A stretch of 64,000 nt of DNA from Hymenobacter montanus (GTDB taxonomy: Bacteria; Bacteroidota; Bacteroidia; Cytophagales; Hymenobacteraceae): positions 1 to 64,000 of the forward strand of contig NZ_JACXAD010000028.1 in NCBI RefSeq assembly GCF_014699115.1, read 5' to 3'. The notes beneath the pieces are model-generated. The model was given only the letters and a program-made list of their open reading frames with translations. It made no database searches and was not told where the DNA came from. How positions within the stretch are numbered: the first letter of the stretch is position 1; each line of letters starts with the position of its first letter. A program made the position numbers and the translations under genes. Shown here piece after piece: positions 17,071 through 28,077 of the stretch.

Positions 17071-19341
17071 ATGCTCAAAATAAATAAACAGGACGCCCTC
17101 AACTACCACTCCCAGGACCCCGCCGGCAAAATCGAAGTGGTGCCGACCAAGCCAGTCAGTACGCAGCTCGACCTGGCGCTGGCTTACTCGCCGGGCGTCG
17201 CCGAGCCCTGCAAGGAAATTGCCGCCAACCCCGACGACGTGTACAAGTACACCGCGAAGGGCAACCTGGTGGCCGTTATCAGCAATGGCACAGCGGTGCT
17301 GGGGCTGGGTAACATCGGCCCGGCGGCCTCCAAGCCGGTAATGGAAGGCAAGGGCGTGTTGTTCAAGAAGTTTGCCGGTATTGATTGTTTCGATATCGAA
17401 ATTGATGCTACTGACCCGGATGAGTTTATCCGCATCGTGAAGGCGCTCGAGCCCACGTTCGGCGGCATCAACCTGGAAGACATCAAGGCCCCGGAGTGCT
17501 TTCGCATTGAAACCGAGCTGCGGGAAAAAATGAACATCCCGCTGATGCACGACGACCAGCACGGCACGGCCATCATTACGTCGGCCGCGCTGCTGAACGG
17601 GCTGGAAATCGTGAACAAAAAAATCGACGAAATCAAGGTGGTGGTGAGCGGCGCCGGGGCGGCGGCGGTATCGTGCCTGCGGCTGTACCTGGCACTGGGC
17701 CTCAAGAAGGAAAACGTGGTGGTGTTCGACAAGGACGGCATCATTAACGCCGAGCGAACCAACCTGGCCCCGATTCAGATGCAGTTTGCCACCACCCGCG
17801 ACATCACGACCCTGGACCAAGCCATGCAGGGGGCCGACGTGTTTCTGGGATTGTCGGCCGCCAACGTGCTGCCGGCCGGCCTGCTCCTGCACATGGCGCC
17901 CAACCCCATCGTGTTTGCCCTGGCGAACCCCGACCCCGAGGTGAGCTACCAGCTGGCCATGGCCACGCGCGACGACCTCATTATGGCGACCGGTCGCTCC
18001 GACCACCCCAACCAGGTGAACAACGTGCTGGGCTTCCCGTACATTTTTCGGGGCGCCCTCGACGTGCGCGCCACCGAAATCAATGAGGCCATGAAGCTGG
18101 CGGCCGTACACGCCCTGGCCCAGCTGAGCAAGGAGCCGGTGCCCGAAATGGTGAATAAAGCCTACGGCGACAACACGCTGACTTTCGGGCGAACCTATCT
18201 CATTCCCAAGCCGCTCGACCCGCGCCTCATCACCACCGTTAGCCCGGCGGTGGCCAAGGCCGCCATGGCGAGCGGCGTAGCGCGCCTGCCCATCGATGAC
18301 TGGAGCGCCTACGAAGACCAGCTCCGCGCCCGCCTCGGCGTGAACCAGAAGCTGATGAACCGCATCACCTCGGCCGCCCGGGCCAACCCCAAGCGCGTGG
18401 TGTTCGCCGAAGCCGACAACTATAAAATCCTCAAAGCCGCCCAGATCCTGCGCGATGAGGGCATTGCCACCCCCATTCTGCTGGGCCCGCCGGAGAAGAT
18501 CCAGGCCATTGCCCGCGAGAACAGCCTCGACCTGGAAGGCTGTGAAATCATCAACATCCTGACCCAGGACGCTAAGCGCGACGAGTACGCCGCCATACTC
18601 TACCAGAAGCGCCAGCGCCGGGGCATGACCCTGTACGAAGGCCGCCGCCTGATGCGGGAGCGTAATTATTACGCCGCCATGATGGTGGAAACGGGCGAGG
18701 CCGACGCCTGCATTACCGGCCTGACGAAGGACTACGGTAAGAGCATCATTCCCTCGCTGCGCGTGGTGGGCACGGAAGAGGGCGTGCGGCGGGTCGCCTC
18801 GATGTACATCATCCAGCACAAGAAAGGGCCGTTCTTTTTTGCCGACACCACGGTGAACATCGACCCCACGGCCGAGGAAATGGTGGAGATTATCGGGCTC
18901 ACGGCGCGGACCGTGCGCTTCTTCGACACCGAGCCGCGCATGGCCGTCATCAGCTACTCCAACTTCGGCTCCAACGCCGGGGCGCTGCCCGAAAAGACCC
19001 GGCGGGCCACGGAACTGGCCAAGGCTCGCTTCCCCAACTTACTGATTGATGGTGAGATGCAGGCTAACGTGGCCCTGAGTCCGCGGCTGCTCCAGGAGCA
19101 CTACGACTTCAGCCCCCTGGCGGAGAAGGGCGCCAACACGTTGATTTTTCCCAACGTGGAATCGGGCAACATTGCCTACAAAGTACTCCAGGAAATTGGG
19201 GGAGCGGAGGTTATCGGGCCCATCCTGATGGGGATGCGCAAGCCCGTACACATCCTGCAGCTCGGGGCCTCGGTGCGCGAGATCGTAAACATCGCCGCCA
19301 TTGCCGTAGTAGACGCGCAGTTGGGCAGCAAGGCGCTATAG
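17071..19341 (+). CDS. maeB: NADP-dependent malic enzyme (MaeB type, with phosphotransacetylase-like domain)
   Basis: A 756-residue two-part protein. Residues 1-430 are the malic enzyme: VAYSPGVAEPCKEI-like segment (ALAYSPGVAEPCKEIAANP), GNIGPAASKPVMEGKG with the catalytic Lys, DDQHGTAIIT with metal-binding Asp, and the nucleotide-binding VVSGAGAAA. Residues about 430-756 form a phosphotransacetylase-like domain (VFAEADNYKILKAAQIL onward) that in this family regulates the enzyme, for example through acetyl-CoA. It decarboxylates malate to pyruvate, producing NADPH. Length is normal for MaeB. Confidence 0.95.
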   Translation: MLKINKQDALNYHSQDPAGKIEVVPTKPVSTQLDLALAYSPGVAEPCKEIAANPDDVYKYTAKGNLVAVISNGTAVLGLGNIGPAASKPVMEGKGVLFKKFAGIDCFDIEIDATDPDEFIRIVKALEPTFGGINLEDIKAPECFRIETELREKMNIPLMHDDQHGTAIITSAALLNGLEIVNKKIDEIKVVVSGAGAAAVSCLRLYLALGLKKENVVVFDKDGIINAERTNLAPIQMQFATTRDITTLDQAMQGADVFLGLSAANVLPAGLLLHMAPNPIVFALANPDPEVSYQLAMATRDDLIMATGRSDHPNQVNNVLGFPYIFRGALDVRATEINEAMKLAAVHALAQLSKEPVPEMVNKAYGDNTLTFGRTYLIPKPLDPRLITTVSPAVAKAAMASGVARLPIDDWSAYEDQLRARLGVNQKLMNRITSAARANPKRVVFAEADNYKILKAAQILRDEGIATPILLGPPEKIQAIARENSLDLEGCEIINILTQDAKRDEYAAILYQKRQRRGMTLYEGRRLMRERNYYAAMMVETGEADACITGLTKDYGKSIIPSLRVVGTEEGVRRVASMYIIQHKKGPFFFADTTVNIDPTAEEMVEIIGLTARTVRFFDTEPRMAVISYSNFGSNAGALPEKTRRATELAKARFPNLLIDGEMQANVALSPRLLQEHYDFSPLAEKGANTLIFPNVESGNIAYKVLQEIGGAEVIGPILMGMRKPVHILQLGASVREIVNIAAIAVVDAQLGSKAL

Positions 19342-19606
19342 GCTCAGCTTACTGGCTGGCGTAAACCGTTGTCGGAGCCACGCGCGCCAAGCCATCCGGT
19401 GAGGGGCAGGGACTTGGCCAAACGGGCCGGACATCCTGCCCAACGCCAGCGAGTATCCTACTTGCTTTTAGCTCGCGGCAGCTTCTTTTCTTTATTTCAC
19501 CCAATACTTTTAAGGTAAAAGCCAGCAACTTTGGGGAGCAAAAAGCCGGCCCCCGTGTTGGTTGGCCACTGAAGAGCTTCTTTCTTTTTTCTCTCCCCGA
19601 ACGCAT

Positions 19607-20212
19607 ATGATTGCTTACCTCGACGGTAAACTCGCTTATAAGGACGCCACTCAGGCCATTATGGACCTGGGTGGGGTGGGCTACGAAGTCCGCATCTCGC
19701 TGGCCACGTATTCCAAGCTGCCCGAAGAAGGCGCGACGACAAAAATTTACACCTACCAGCACATTAAGGAAGATGGGCACACGCTCTATGGCTTCCTCGA
19801 CCCCAACGAGAAAGCCTTGTTCATGCTCCTGATTGGGGTGTCGGGCATTGGGCCAGGCACGGGCATTGTAATGGTGAGCAGCATGAGCGTGGGCGAAATC
19901 CGGGAAGCCATCGTGAGCGAAAACGTGCGCGCGATTCAAAGCATCAAGGGCGTGGGGCCGAAAACTGCCCAGCGTGTGATTCTGGAGCTCAAGGACAAGC
20001 TGCGCAAGGACGAGCTGCTGGCCAAAGCCGGGGTCGATACCGTGCCCCTGGCGCGCCAACACAATACCCGGCGCTCCGAAGCGTTGCAAGCCTTGGTAAC
20101 CTTGGGCTTCGCGCGCGCCGCCGCCGAGAAAAACCTGGATCAGATCCAGCAAAAACATGGCGGAGACCTGAGCGTGGAGGATTTGATTAAATTTGCTTTG
20201 AAGTCGCACTGA
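19607..20212 (+). CDS. ruvA: Holliday junction branch migration protein RuvA
   Basis: A 201-residue protein that binds Holliday junctions and loads the RuvB motor. It has the OB fold at the N-terminus (MIAYLDGKLAYKDATQAI), a central pair of helix-hairpin-helix motifs (LIGVSGIGPGTGI, then IKGVGPKTAQRVILELKDKL), a flexible linker and the C-terminal RuvB-binding domain (EALQALVTLGFARAAAEK). The ATG at 19607 gives the normal length; an upstream in-frame ATG at 19562 would add a non-conserved extension. It sits directly before sprA, a common Bacteroidota arrangement. Confidence 0.96.
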   Translation: MIAYLDGKLAYKDATQAIMDLGGVGYEVRISLATYSKLPEEGATTKIYTYQHIKEDGHTLYGFLDPNEKALFMLLIGVSGIGPGTGIVMVSSMSVGEIREAIVSENVRAIQSIKGVGPKTAQRVILELKDKLRKDELLAKAGVDTVPLARQHNTRRSEALQALVTLGFARAAAEKNLDQIQQKHGGDLSVEDLIKFALKSH

Positions 20213-20354
20213 GTCGCGACGTAATTTTTTGCCTACGCACCCCACACGGGTTGTCGCCCGGAGTAGTCAGCACTAAGTAGTTGATAGCAACAGTGCTATA
20301 GCCTCTGAACTGCCACTATCCTCCGCCAACAACCCTGTTTTATCATCGAAAGCC

Positions 20355-23300
20355 GTGGTTGACGTGGGCTGTCCGGCCCGCCGCCACTATTATCCATCCT
20401 GCTTGAAATCTGGTCAGAAATTACTTCCCGTTTCCGTTGCTGTAGTTGCGTCGTTGCTAACGTGGTGGGCCCAGGCCAGTCCCGTTGGCAGCGCGCGCCT
20501 GATCCGGGCCTGGCGGCGGGCCAGCCAGGCCCTGGCGACCGATACCCCCCGGCCCCGTGGTGCGGTGGTGGACACGACCGGACCGTACCGGCCCAGCCGT
20601 CGGCCGCGGGTACAGGCCCGCGACCGGCCCGGAAGCCCCTTTGGTCCGCACCGCCGCGAGTCGCCGCTGGTGCTGCCCTTGCCTAAAAACGTAAAACTGG
20701 CGGTGACGGTTGACGACAGCCTGAAACAGTTTGAGGTTAAAGAAAAAATAGGCGACAAAATCGACTACCGCGACCCGAGCGTGCTCACGTACAAGGAGTA
20801 TGCGGAGTACCAGCGGCGGGAGGCGGTACGCAACTACTACCGGGAGAAGGCCAAAGGCGGCGTTACCGGCCCCGAAGCCAAGGCGGGCACCCCCCAGGCC
20901 CAGCGCCTGATTCCCAAAATCTACCTGGGCCCCATTGCCAACCGCATCTTTGGGGGCAGCTACGTCGACATTCGGCCGGCGGGCTCGGTTTCGCTCAAGT
21001 TTGGCGGCCGCTACAACAAAAACGAAAACCCGGCCCTGACCTTGCGCCAACAGGGCGTGGGCGATTTCCTGTTCGAGCAGAACATCAACCTCAACCTGAC
21101 CGGGCAGATCGGGACCAAGCTCAAGCTGGCGTTCAACTATGACACCAAGGCGTCGTTCGACTTCGACAATCAGATGAAGTTCGACTACGTGGGCGAGGAA
21201 ACGGATATTATCCGGAAGCTAGACTTGGGCAACGTGAGCCTGCCGCTTACCAACTCGCTGGTGCAGGGCGGCCAAAACCTGTTTGGCATCAAAACTCAGC
21301 TGCAGTTTGGCAAGCTGGGCGTGACAGCCGTAGCGGCCACCGTACGCGGCACGGCCGACGAGGTGCGCATCCAGAATGGCTCCCAGAGCCGGCAGTACGA
21401 GCTGAAGGCCAGCCAGTACGAGCGGGACCGGCACTTCTTCCTGTCGCAGTTTTTCCGCGACCGCTACGACCAGGCCCTGCGTAACCTGCCCACTATTCAA
21501 AGCGGAGTATCCATCACGCGGCTGGAGGTGTACGTCACCAACGACAACCGCAGCACCGAGAACCTCCGCAACGTGGTGGCGCTGATGGACCTGGCCGAAC
21601 CCGTACGGCTGTACCAGGATCAGAAGTTTCGTATTGGCGCCCCGACTGCTCTGACGCCCGCCAATAACAGCGCGAACCGGGAGTTTGGGCTGGTTACCAG
21701 TGGTCCTCGCGACAATATTGGCATCGACAACTTTTTGCAGGGCCAGGACCTAGTCAAAAACGTGGACTTTGAACGGGTGCGGGCCCGCAAGCTCGACCCG
21801 CGGGAGTTCACTTACAACGCTCAGCTGGGCTACCTTTCCCTGAACACGGCGCTGCTGCCCGACCAGGTGCTGGGCGTGAGCTACGAGTACCTGTTCAATG
21901 GCAAGACGTATCGGGTGGGCGAAACGTCGCTCGAATACGGCACGGTGAAGCCCGACGAAGTAATCTTCCTGAAGCTGCTGCGGGCCAGCAACCCCGGGGT
22001 AGGCCTGGCCGACCCCAACAAGAATCCGAACAATCCCAACCTGCTCACCCGGAATACGCCGACCTGGGATTTGATGATGAAAAACATCTATCCCCTGAAT
22101 GCCTCGCAGCTGCAGCGCGATAATTTTCAACTGCAGCTCATTTACAAGGACGACGAAACGGGGGTGGACTTGATTTCGCTGAAGGAGGGCAACCGGATTG
22201 TCAACCGCCCGCTGATTGAGGTGCTGAACCTGGACAATGTTAACCCGAACAACGACCGCAACCCCGACGGCAACTTCGACTTCTTCCCCGGCGTCACGAT
22301 TGACCCGGAGCTGGGCAAGATTATCTTCCCCAACGTGGAGCCGTTCGGCGCCTATCTGCGCTCACAGTTCGACCCCAGCGAAACGACGCTGATTGACAAG
22401 TACGTCTACTCGGAGCTATACACCCAGACCCAGAGCGACGCCCAGCAGCGGCAGGAAAAGGACAAGTTCTTCCTGCGCGGACGCTTTCAGGGCGGCGCGA
22501 GCTCCGACGAGATCAGCCTGCCCGGCATTGGTATCGCGCAGGGCTCGGTGCGGGTGCGCTCGGGCTCGACGCTGCTCACCGAGGGAGTCGACTACCAGGT
22601 ATTTTACGACCAGGCCAAGGTGAAAATCCTGAACCCGGCCTACCTGAATTCGGCTAATGAGCTCCGGGTTGAATTCGAAAAAAATGCCCTGGTGCAGGTG
22701 CAGCCCCGCCGGCTGGTGGGGGTGCGCCTCGACTACCAGCTGAACAAAGACGTCAATATCGGGGGTACGGCGCTGCACCTGCTCGAAAACCAGGCTCCCG
22801 GCATCAACCGGGTGAACATTGGCGACGAGCCGAGCAACAACACCATCGTAGGGCTGGATGGCGGCTTTCGGAAGGACAGCCGGGTGCTGACCAAGTACCT
22901 GGACAAGCTGCCTTTTGTATCGACCAAAGAGATTTCGACCATCGCCTTCAGTGGCGAGGTGGCGAAGCTGCTGCCGGGCCGCTCCCAGCTCGGCAACGGC
23001 GAAAACGGGGTGTCGTACATCGACGACTTCGAGAACGCGCGCACGCCCTACACCCTCGGCGGGCTGGCCTCTATTCCGGCGTGGCGCCTGGCCGCGACGC
23101 CGCTGCCCATTCCGGGCAGCACGGTGCAGGGCTTGTCGTCGAACTACCAGCGCGCCAAGCTGGCCTGGTACACCGTAGATCAGAGCTACTACACCAACGG
23201 GCCTAACGTACCCAGCAACATCAGCGCGGCCGACCTGACCAACCATTACACCCGGGGGGTGAAGCGCGACGAGGTGTTCCCGAACAAGGACCTGGGGGCG

Positions 23301-26300
23301 ACCGGTAATGGCTACGAGTATACGTTCGACATGGCTTATTTCCCGAATGAGCGCGGGCCCTACAACTACAGCCCTAACGTCGGGAGTGACGGTAAAACGT
23401 TTGTCGGGACCGATCCCAAGGATAAGTTCGGCGCCATCAGCCGGGCCATTACCTTCGACACCGATTTCGACAACGCCAACATCGAGTACCTGGAGTTCTG
23501 GATGATGGACCCGTTCCTGAAGGTAACCAACCCCACCGCGCCGGACTCGCGCGTTAACGTGGTGGACCGCGACGGCAACGACCAGGCGAACACCTTCGGG
23601 GGTGACCTGTTCATCAACCTCGGCAACGTGAGCGAAGACGTGCTGAAGGACAACAACCTGCATGAGTTCGAAAACGGCCTGCCCATCAGCGACGACCCCC
23701 AGGAGATAGACAATAACAGCAATCCTACGGTGTGGGGCCGCGTCACGCGTCAGCAGTTTCTTACCGATGCGTTTAACTCCGCGCCCGGGGCCCGCCAGCG
23801 GCAGGACGTGGGCCTCGACGGCGTAAACAACGACGCCGAGCGGGCTAAAAACTACGGCCCCCAGTACAGCAGCCTGCCCGACCCGTCGGGCGACGACTTC
23901 CGCCACCACCTCGACCCGAGCTACGATCAGGCCAACGCCAACATCCTGGGCCGGTACAAGAACTACAACGGCTATGAGGGCAACTCCGCCGAGAACAACC
24001 GGCTCAGCGCCACGCCCTATCCCGACAAGGAAGACCTGAACCGCGACAACGTGGTGCAGGAGGTGGAGCGCTACTACGAGTACGGCATCCGCCTCACCCC
24101 CGGCAGCCTGGAAGTAGGCCAGAACTACATCATCGACAAGGTAACGAACAAGGATGAGCGCACCAGTGGCGACCAGGTAACCTGGTATCAGTTCCGGATT
24201 CCGATTCGGGAACGCTACCAGGTGCGCGGCGCCACCCAGGAGTTCGGCTTCAAAAATATCCGCTTTCTGCGCATGTACCTGACCAACTGGCAGCAGCCGG
24301 TGGTGTTGCGCCTGGTGCAGCCGCAGTTCGTGGCCAACCAGTGGCGCCGCTTCTTGTCTCCCATCGTGGATGAGCGCCTGCCGCCGCCCGTGGGCACGCT
24401 CACCGATGCTGATGCGTTCAACATTTCCACGGTGAGCGTAGAGGAAAACGGCGTATCGTTTAATCCCACGGGAGCAGCCAAGATTCCGTATGTGTCGCCG
24501 CCGGGTATTAAGCGCGATAAGGAGTACGGCAGCAGCAGTGCCTCGCGCCTGCAAAACGAGCAGAGCTTGCGCCTGGCAGTTACTAACCTGCGGGATGGGT
24601 ACGGCAAGGCAGCCTATAAAAACCTAAGCATCAACATGCTGCGCTACAAGCGCCTGCGGCTTTTCCTGCACGGCGACAGCGAAGAGTTCGATGATCTTAG
24701 GACGGGAGATGTGCGGACGTTTGTGCGAATCGGCACCGACTACACCCAGAATTACTACCAGTACTCGCTGCCGTTGGCCCTGACGCCGCCCAACGCCACT
24801 TCGCCCGACCAAGTGTGGCCCGAAGCCAACCGCATCGATGTGTCTTTTCAGGACTTCATCGACGCCAAGGCCGAACGTAACCGGCGCACCCCGGTTAATT
24901 ACACGCTTCCGTACACGAAAGTGCTGCCCAACGGCGCCACCATTACGGTGGTAGGCAACCCCGATTTTTCGGCGGTGCAGGGCGTAATGATCGGCATCCT
25001 GAACCCAGCCGCCGACGCTACCAACCCAAGCACGACTCCCTTCAGCGTAAACCTGTGGGCCGATGAGTTCCGGGTGTTCGACTTTGAGCAGCAGGCCGGC
25101 TACGCCGCCACGGCGCGGCTCAACGTGAAGATGGCTGATCTGGCTAATGTGACGGCTACCGGCAGCTACACCAGTGTGGGCTTTGGGGGCTTACAGGACA
25201 AAGTGCAGCAGCGCTCCGTCGACGATGTCTTGCGTGGGGACTTGCAGGCCACCGTGGCGGCCGAGAAGTTCCTGCCCGAGCAGCTGCGCCTGCGCATACC
25301 CGTACTGCTGCAAGTGGGCCACGAAAGCCGCTCGCCCCTTTACGACCCCCTCGACCCCGACACCAAGCTCAGCCAGAGCCTGAAGAAATTCACCGACAAC
25401 AACGGCAACGAAAACAGCACGGCGCAGGCGGAGTACCGCAATAAGGTAATCGACCAGACTACCAGCCGCAGCATCTCGGTGCTGAACGTGCGCAAGGAGC
25501 GCGCCCCCGACAAGCCCGGCGCGCCCCCCTCGACCCCCAAGCCCTGGGACATTGAGAACCTGGCCGTGAGCTACTCCCTCACCGACCGCCTGCATACGGA
25601 CATCCGGACCGAACGCGACTACACGAAGTCGTACACGGCGGCCCTCGCCTACGTGTACCAGACTACTCCGAAGAACTACGCGCCCCTGAGCAAGGTCAAG
25701 GCGCTGGACAACCCCTACCTGAAGATTTTCCAGGAGCTGAATTTCACACCCCTGCCGTCGCGCTTCTCCTTCCGCACCGATATCGACCGGCGCTACAACG
25801 AGCGCTTCCTGCAGCGGATCCTGACGCCCGGCACCCTGCCCAGCACCCAGGGCATCGCCCCGGTTGTTCAAAAGTCCTTCTTCATCAGCCGCATCTACGA
25901 CCTGAAGTGGGACCTGACCAAAAGCTTGATCTTCGACTACACCGCCACCAACCGGGGCGTGGTTGACGAGGGCCGGGGCCGTAACCTCGGCAGCAGCCGC
26001 GAGGCCATTAGCAACGACAGCCTGCTACGCAAAAACCTGCTGCGCGGCGGGCGCACCACCAACTTCAACCAGGTGGCGGCGCTCACTTACCGGTTGCCCC
26101 TCGATAAATTCCCGCTCACCGATTGGCTGAGCGCCGATACCCGGTACGCAGCCAACTACACCTGGCAGGCCGCCTCCGCCGACCAGCGCGCGCCCGTCAA
26201 CCCGACCGGCACCGATAATGCTACTGTCCAGATCAACCTAGGCAACACCATTCAGAACAGCGCGGAAATCAGCGCCAATGGTAAGGTTGACCTGGTGAAG

Positions 26301-27935
26301 CTGTACAACAAGGTAAAGTTTCTTAACATCATCAACAATGCCCCGCCGCCGACTGCTCGCCCCAAGAATGGGGGCTTGGGCACCGCCCCAACCCGGGCCG
26401 GCGCAGGCGGCCAGCCGGGCGCTCCGGCCAACGCCGCGGCCGACACTACGCGCGAGAGAAACCGCTTCGTCAAGGCCGTGCTCCGCTCGCTGATGACGGC
26501 CCGCTCAATCAACTTCACGTATGCCCGCACCAACGGGACCCTGCTGCCGGGCTACCTGCCCAAAACCTACTTGTTCGGGCTCGACCACGATTTGACGGCG
26601 CCGGGCCTGCCATTCATTCTCGGCAAGCAGTACCCACTGAATGAGCTGTACGAAAAGGCGGCCAGCAACGGCTGGTACACCAACAGCAGCGAGTACCTCA
26701 ACACGCCGCTGAGCTCCTTACTCACCGAAAACCTCACCCTGCGCACGACCCTGGAGCCGTTCCGGGCCTTTAACATTCAGGTTGATGCGCGGCGGCAACT
26801 GGCCCTCAACAATGAGGTCTTGTACCGCACCCTGCTCGACTCGGTAACGCTGAAAGGAGTTACCGAGCTGGACCCGCGGACGGGACGCCCGATACTGGCC
26901 CCTCATCCGCTGCGCAGCACCGGCTCCTTCCAAACCTCCACCGTTACTATTCAGACCTTATTTGGCGATTTGGGAGCCAATGGCCAGACTTCCAAAGCGT
27001 TCGACCAGTTTGTGAAAAATCGGAAATTCGTGCAGGAAAGCTTAAGTAAAGCCAACCCTTCGCCCGCGAATGTTCAAGGCTATGGGTATAACTCCCAGGA
27101 CGTGCTGGTGCAAAGCTTTATTGATGCCTACCACGGCCGCTCGTCGGATGGTTCCACGGCCAAGAAGTTCGACCCCTTTGCCATGTTCCCGCTGCCTAAC
27201 TGGACTATTCAGTACAATGGCCTGGCCGACCTGCCCTTCGTGAAAAAGTATTTCAGCTCGTTCACGTTCAACCACGCCTACTCCTCCACTTACAGCGTGG
27301 GCAGCTTCACTACCTCGACTATTTACAGCTCCGAATTTGATCCTAAGCAAAGCTTTCCCAACCTACGGAATGCCACCCAGCAATTCATTCCCTACTACGT
27401 GGTAGCTCAGGTAAGCATTGTTGAGCGACTGTCCCCGCTGATTGGCGTCAATTTCCAGACCGTGAGCCGGGCTACGGGTCGCGTGGAATACCGTACCGAC
27501 CGGCTCGTAACGCTGAGTACCACTACCGCCCAAGTCACGGAAGTATCCACCAATGAGTTAGTACTGGGTCTCGGCTACGCTACCAATAGCCTCAAGCTGC
27601 CCTTCCGGATGAAAGGCGAGCAGATGGTGCTGAAAAACAGCCTCACCGCCCGCCTCGACTTGAGCATTCGCGACAACATCACCGTGCAGCGCAGCATTCT
27701 GGACGTGGTCGACCCCAGCAACCCGCAAAATCAGGCAAATCCCGAAGGCCGCCCGGAGAGTCAGGTTGTCAACGGTGCGAGAACGATGCAGCTGCGCCCC
27801 ACGGTCGACTATTTGCTGAATACCCGGCTGAACCTGCAGCTCTACTACAGCCAGACCATTACTAGCCCCCGTAATGCCTTCCGCAACTCCAACACCGAAG
27901 GCGGGGTGCTGTTGCGCTACAGCCTGACGCAGTAA
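20355..27935 (+). CDS. sprA: T9SS outer-membrane translocon protein SprA
   Basis: A 2526-residue protein, the size of SprA/Sov, which forms the giant beta-barrel through which T9SS cargo crosses the outer membrane. Features consistent with the family: signal-like N-terminus (VSVAVVASLLTWWAQA), the early SVSLKFGGRYNKNENPAL and FEQNINLNLTGQIGTKLKL, VSYEYLFNGKTYRVGE, and FIDDFE-like YIDDFENARTPY, followed by an extended strand-rich region ending in an aromatic/Gln C-terminus (LLRYSLTQ). The position between ruvA and gcvH is the standard one. The start is taken as GTG 20355, but a TTG near 20401 is also possible. Four T9SS cargo genes are found in the same window. Confidence 0.95.
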   Translation: MVDVGCPARRHYYPSCLKSGQKLLPVSVAVVASLLTWWAQASPVGSARLIRAWRRASQALATDTPRPRGAVVDTTGPYRPSRRPRVQARDRPGSPFGPHRRESPLVLPLPKNVKLAVTVDDSLKQFEVKEKIGDKIDYRDPSVLTYKEYAEYQRREAVRNYYREKAKGGVTGPEAKAGTPQAQRLIPKIYLGPIANRIFGGSYVDIRPAGSVSLKFGGRYNKNENPALTLRQQGVGDFLFEQNINLNLTGQIGTKLKLAFNYDTKASFDFDNQMKFDYVGEETDIIRKLDLGNVSLPLTNSLVQGGQNLFGIKTQLQFGKLGVTAVAATVRGTADEVRIQNGSQSRQYELKASQYERDRHFFLSQFFRDRYDQALRNLPTIQSGVSITRLEVYVTNDNRSTENLRNVVALMDLAEPVRLYQDQKFRIGAPTALTPANNSANREFGLVTSGPRDNIGIDNFLQGQDLVKNVDFERVRARKLDPREFTYNAQLGYLSLNTALLPDQVLGVSYEYLFNGKTYRVGETSLEYGTVKPDEVIFLKLLRASNPGVGLADPNKNPNNPNLLTRNTPTWDLMMKNIYPLNASQLQRDNFQLQLIYKDDETGVDLISLKEGNRIVNRPLIEVLNLDNVNPNNDRNPDGNFDFFPGVTIDPELGKIIFPNVEPFGAYLRSQFDPSETTLIDKYVYSELYTQTQSDAQQRQEKDKFFLRGRFQGGASSDEISLPGIGIAQGSVRVRSGSTLLTEGVDYQVFYDQAKVKILNPAYLNSANELRVEFEKNALVQVQPRRLVGVRLDYQLNKDVNIGGTALHLLENQAPGINRVNIGDEPSNNTIVGLDGGFRKDSRVLTKYLDKLPFVSTKEISTIAFSGEVAKLLPGRSQLGNGENGVSYIDDFENARTPYTLGGLASIPAWRLAATPLPIPGSTVQGLSSNYQRAKLAWYTVDQSYYTNGPNVPSNISAADLTNHYTRGVKRDEVFPNKDLGATGNGYEYTFDMAYFPNERGPYNYSPNVGSDGKTFVGTDPKDKFGAISRAITFDTDFDNANIEYLEFWMMDPFLKVTNPTAPDSRVNVVDRDGNDQANTFGGDLFINLGNVSEDVLKDNNLHEFENGLPISDDPQEIDNNSNPTVWGRVTRQQFLTDAFNSAPGARQRQDVGLDGVNNDAERAKNYGPQYSSLPDPSGDDFRHHLDPSYDQANANILGRYKNYNGYEGNSAENNRLSATPYPDKEDLNRDNVVQEVERYYEYGIRLTPGSLEVGQNYIIDKVTNKDERTSGDQVTWYQFRIPIRERYQVRGATQEFGFKNIRFLRMYLTNWQQPVVLRLVQPQFVANQWRRFLSPIVDERLPPPVGTLTDADAFNISTVSVEENGVSFNPTGAAKIPYVSPPGIKRDKEYGSSSASRLQNEQSLRLAVTNLRDGYGKAAYKNLSINMLRYKRLRLFLHGDSEEFDDLRTGDVRTFVRIGTDYTQNYYQYSLPLALTPPNATSPDQVWPEANRIDVSFQDFIDAKAERNRRTPVNYTLPYTKVLPNGATITVVGNPDFSAVQGVMIGILNPAADATNPSTTPFSVNLWADEFRVFDFEQQAGYAATARLNVKMADLANVTATGSYTSVGFGGLQDKVQQRSVDDVLRGDLQATVAAEKFLPEQLRLRIPVLLQVGHESRSPLYDPLDPDTKLSQSLKKFTDNNGNENSTAQAEYRNKVIDQTTSRSISVLNVRKERAPDKPGAPPSTPKPWDIENLAVSYSLTDRLHTDIRTERDYTKSYTAALAYVYQTTPKNYAPLSKVKALDNPYLKIFQELNFTPLPSRFSFRTDIDRRYNERFLQRILTPGTLPSTQGIAPVVQKSFFISRIYDLKWDLTKSLIFDYTATNRGVVDEGRGRNLGSSREAISNDSLLRKNLLRGGRTTNFNQVAALTYRLPLDKFPLTDWLSADTRYAANYTWQAASADQRAPVNPTGTDNATVQINLGNTIQNSAEISANGKVDLVKLYNKVKFLNIINNAPPPTARPKNGGLGTAPTRAGAGGQPGAPANAAADTTRERNRFVKAVLRSLMTARSINFTYARTNGTLLPGYLPKTYLFGLDHDLTAPGLPFILGKQYPLNELYEKAASNGWYTNSSEYLNTPLSSLLTENLTLRTTLEPFRAFNIQVDARRQLALNNEVLYRTLLDSVTLKGVTELDPRTGRPILAPHPLRSTGSFQTSTVTIQTLFGDLGANGQTSKAFDQFVKNRKFVQESLSKANPSPANVQGYGYNSQDVLVQSFIDAYHGRSSDGSTAKKFDPFAMFPLPNWTIQYNGLADLPFVKKYFSSFTFNHAYSSTYSVGSFTTSTIYSSEFDPKQSFPNLRNATQQFIPYYVVAQVSIVERLSPLIGVNFQTVSRATGRVEYRTDRLVTLSTTTAQVTEVSTNELVLGLGYATNSLKLPFRMKGEQMVLKNSLTARLDLSIRDNITVQRSILDVVDPSNPQNQANPEGRPESQVVNGARTMQLRPTVDYLLNTRLNLQLYYSQTITSPRNAFRNSNTEGGVLLRYSLTQ

Positions 27936-28023
27936 TCCCCCGGTTGAATAAGTCAAGGAATCAAGGAGCAGCGGTTGGGTCGGGGGGCGAACACCTTCCC
28001 GCCCAAACTTCCGCCGCCTTGCC

Positions 28024-28031
28024 TACTTTTG
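28024..28031 (+). promoter_or_regulatory. Promoter -7 box TACTTTTG for gcvH
   Basis: A full match to TAnnTTTG, 46 bases before the gcvH ATG at 28078. No TTG is found at the usual distance. Confidence 0.45.
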
Positions 28032-28077
28032 AGCTGTCGTGAATCGTTCACCCCTCCACCCTTCATCATTCGTATCA

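Noticed and set aside
17059..18819. Minus-strand ORF of 586 codons opposite maeB
   Set aside because: Antisense to a clear malic enzyme; a long open frame arises from high GC codon bias.
22416..24554. Minus-strand ORF of 712 codons inside sprA
   Set aside because: Antisense shadow of a well-supported gene; rich in Val/Ala/Arg/His as typical for reverse-frame artefacts.
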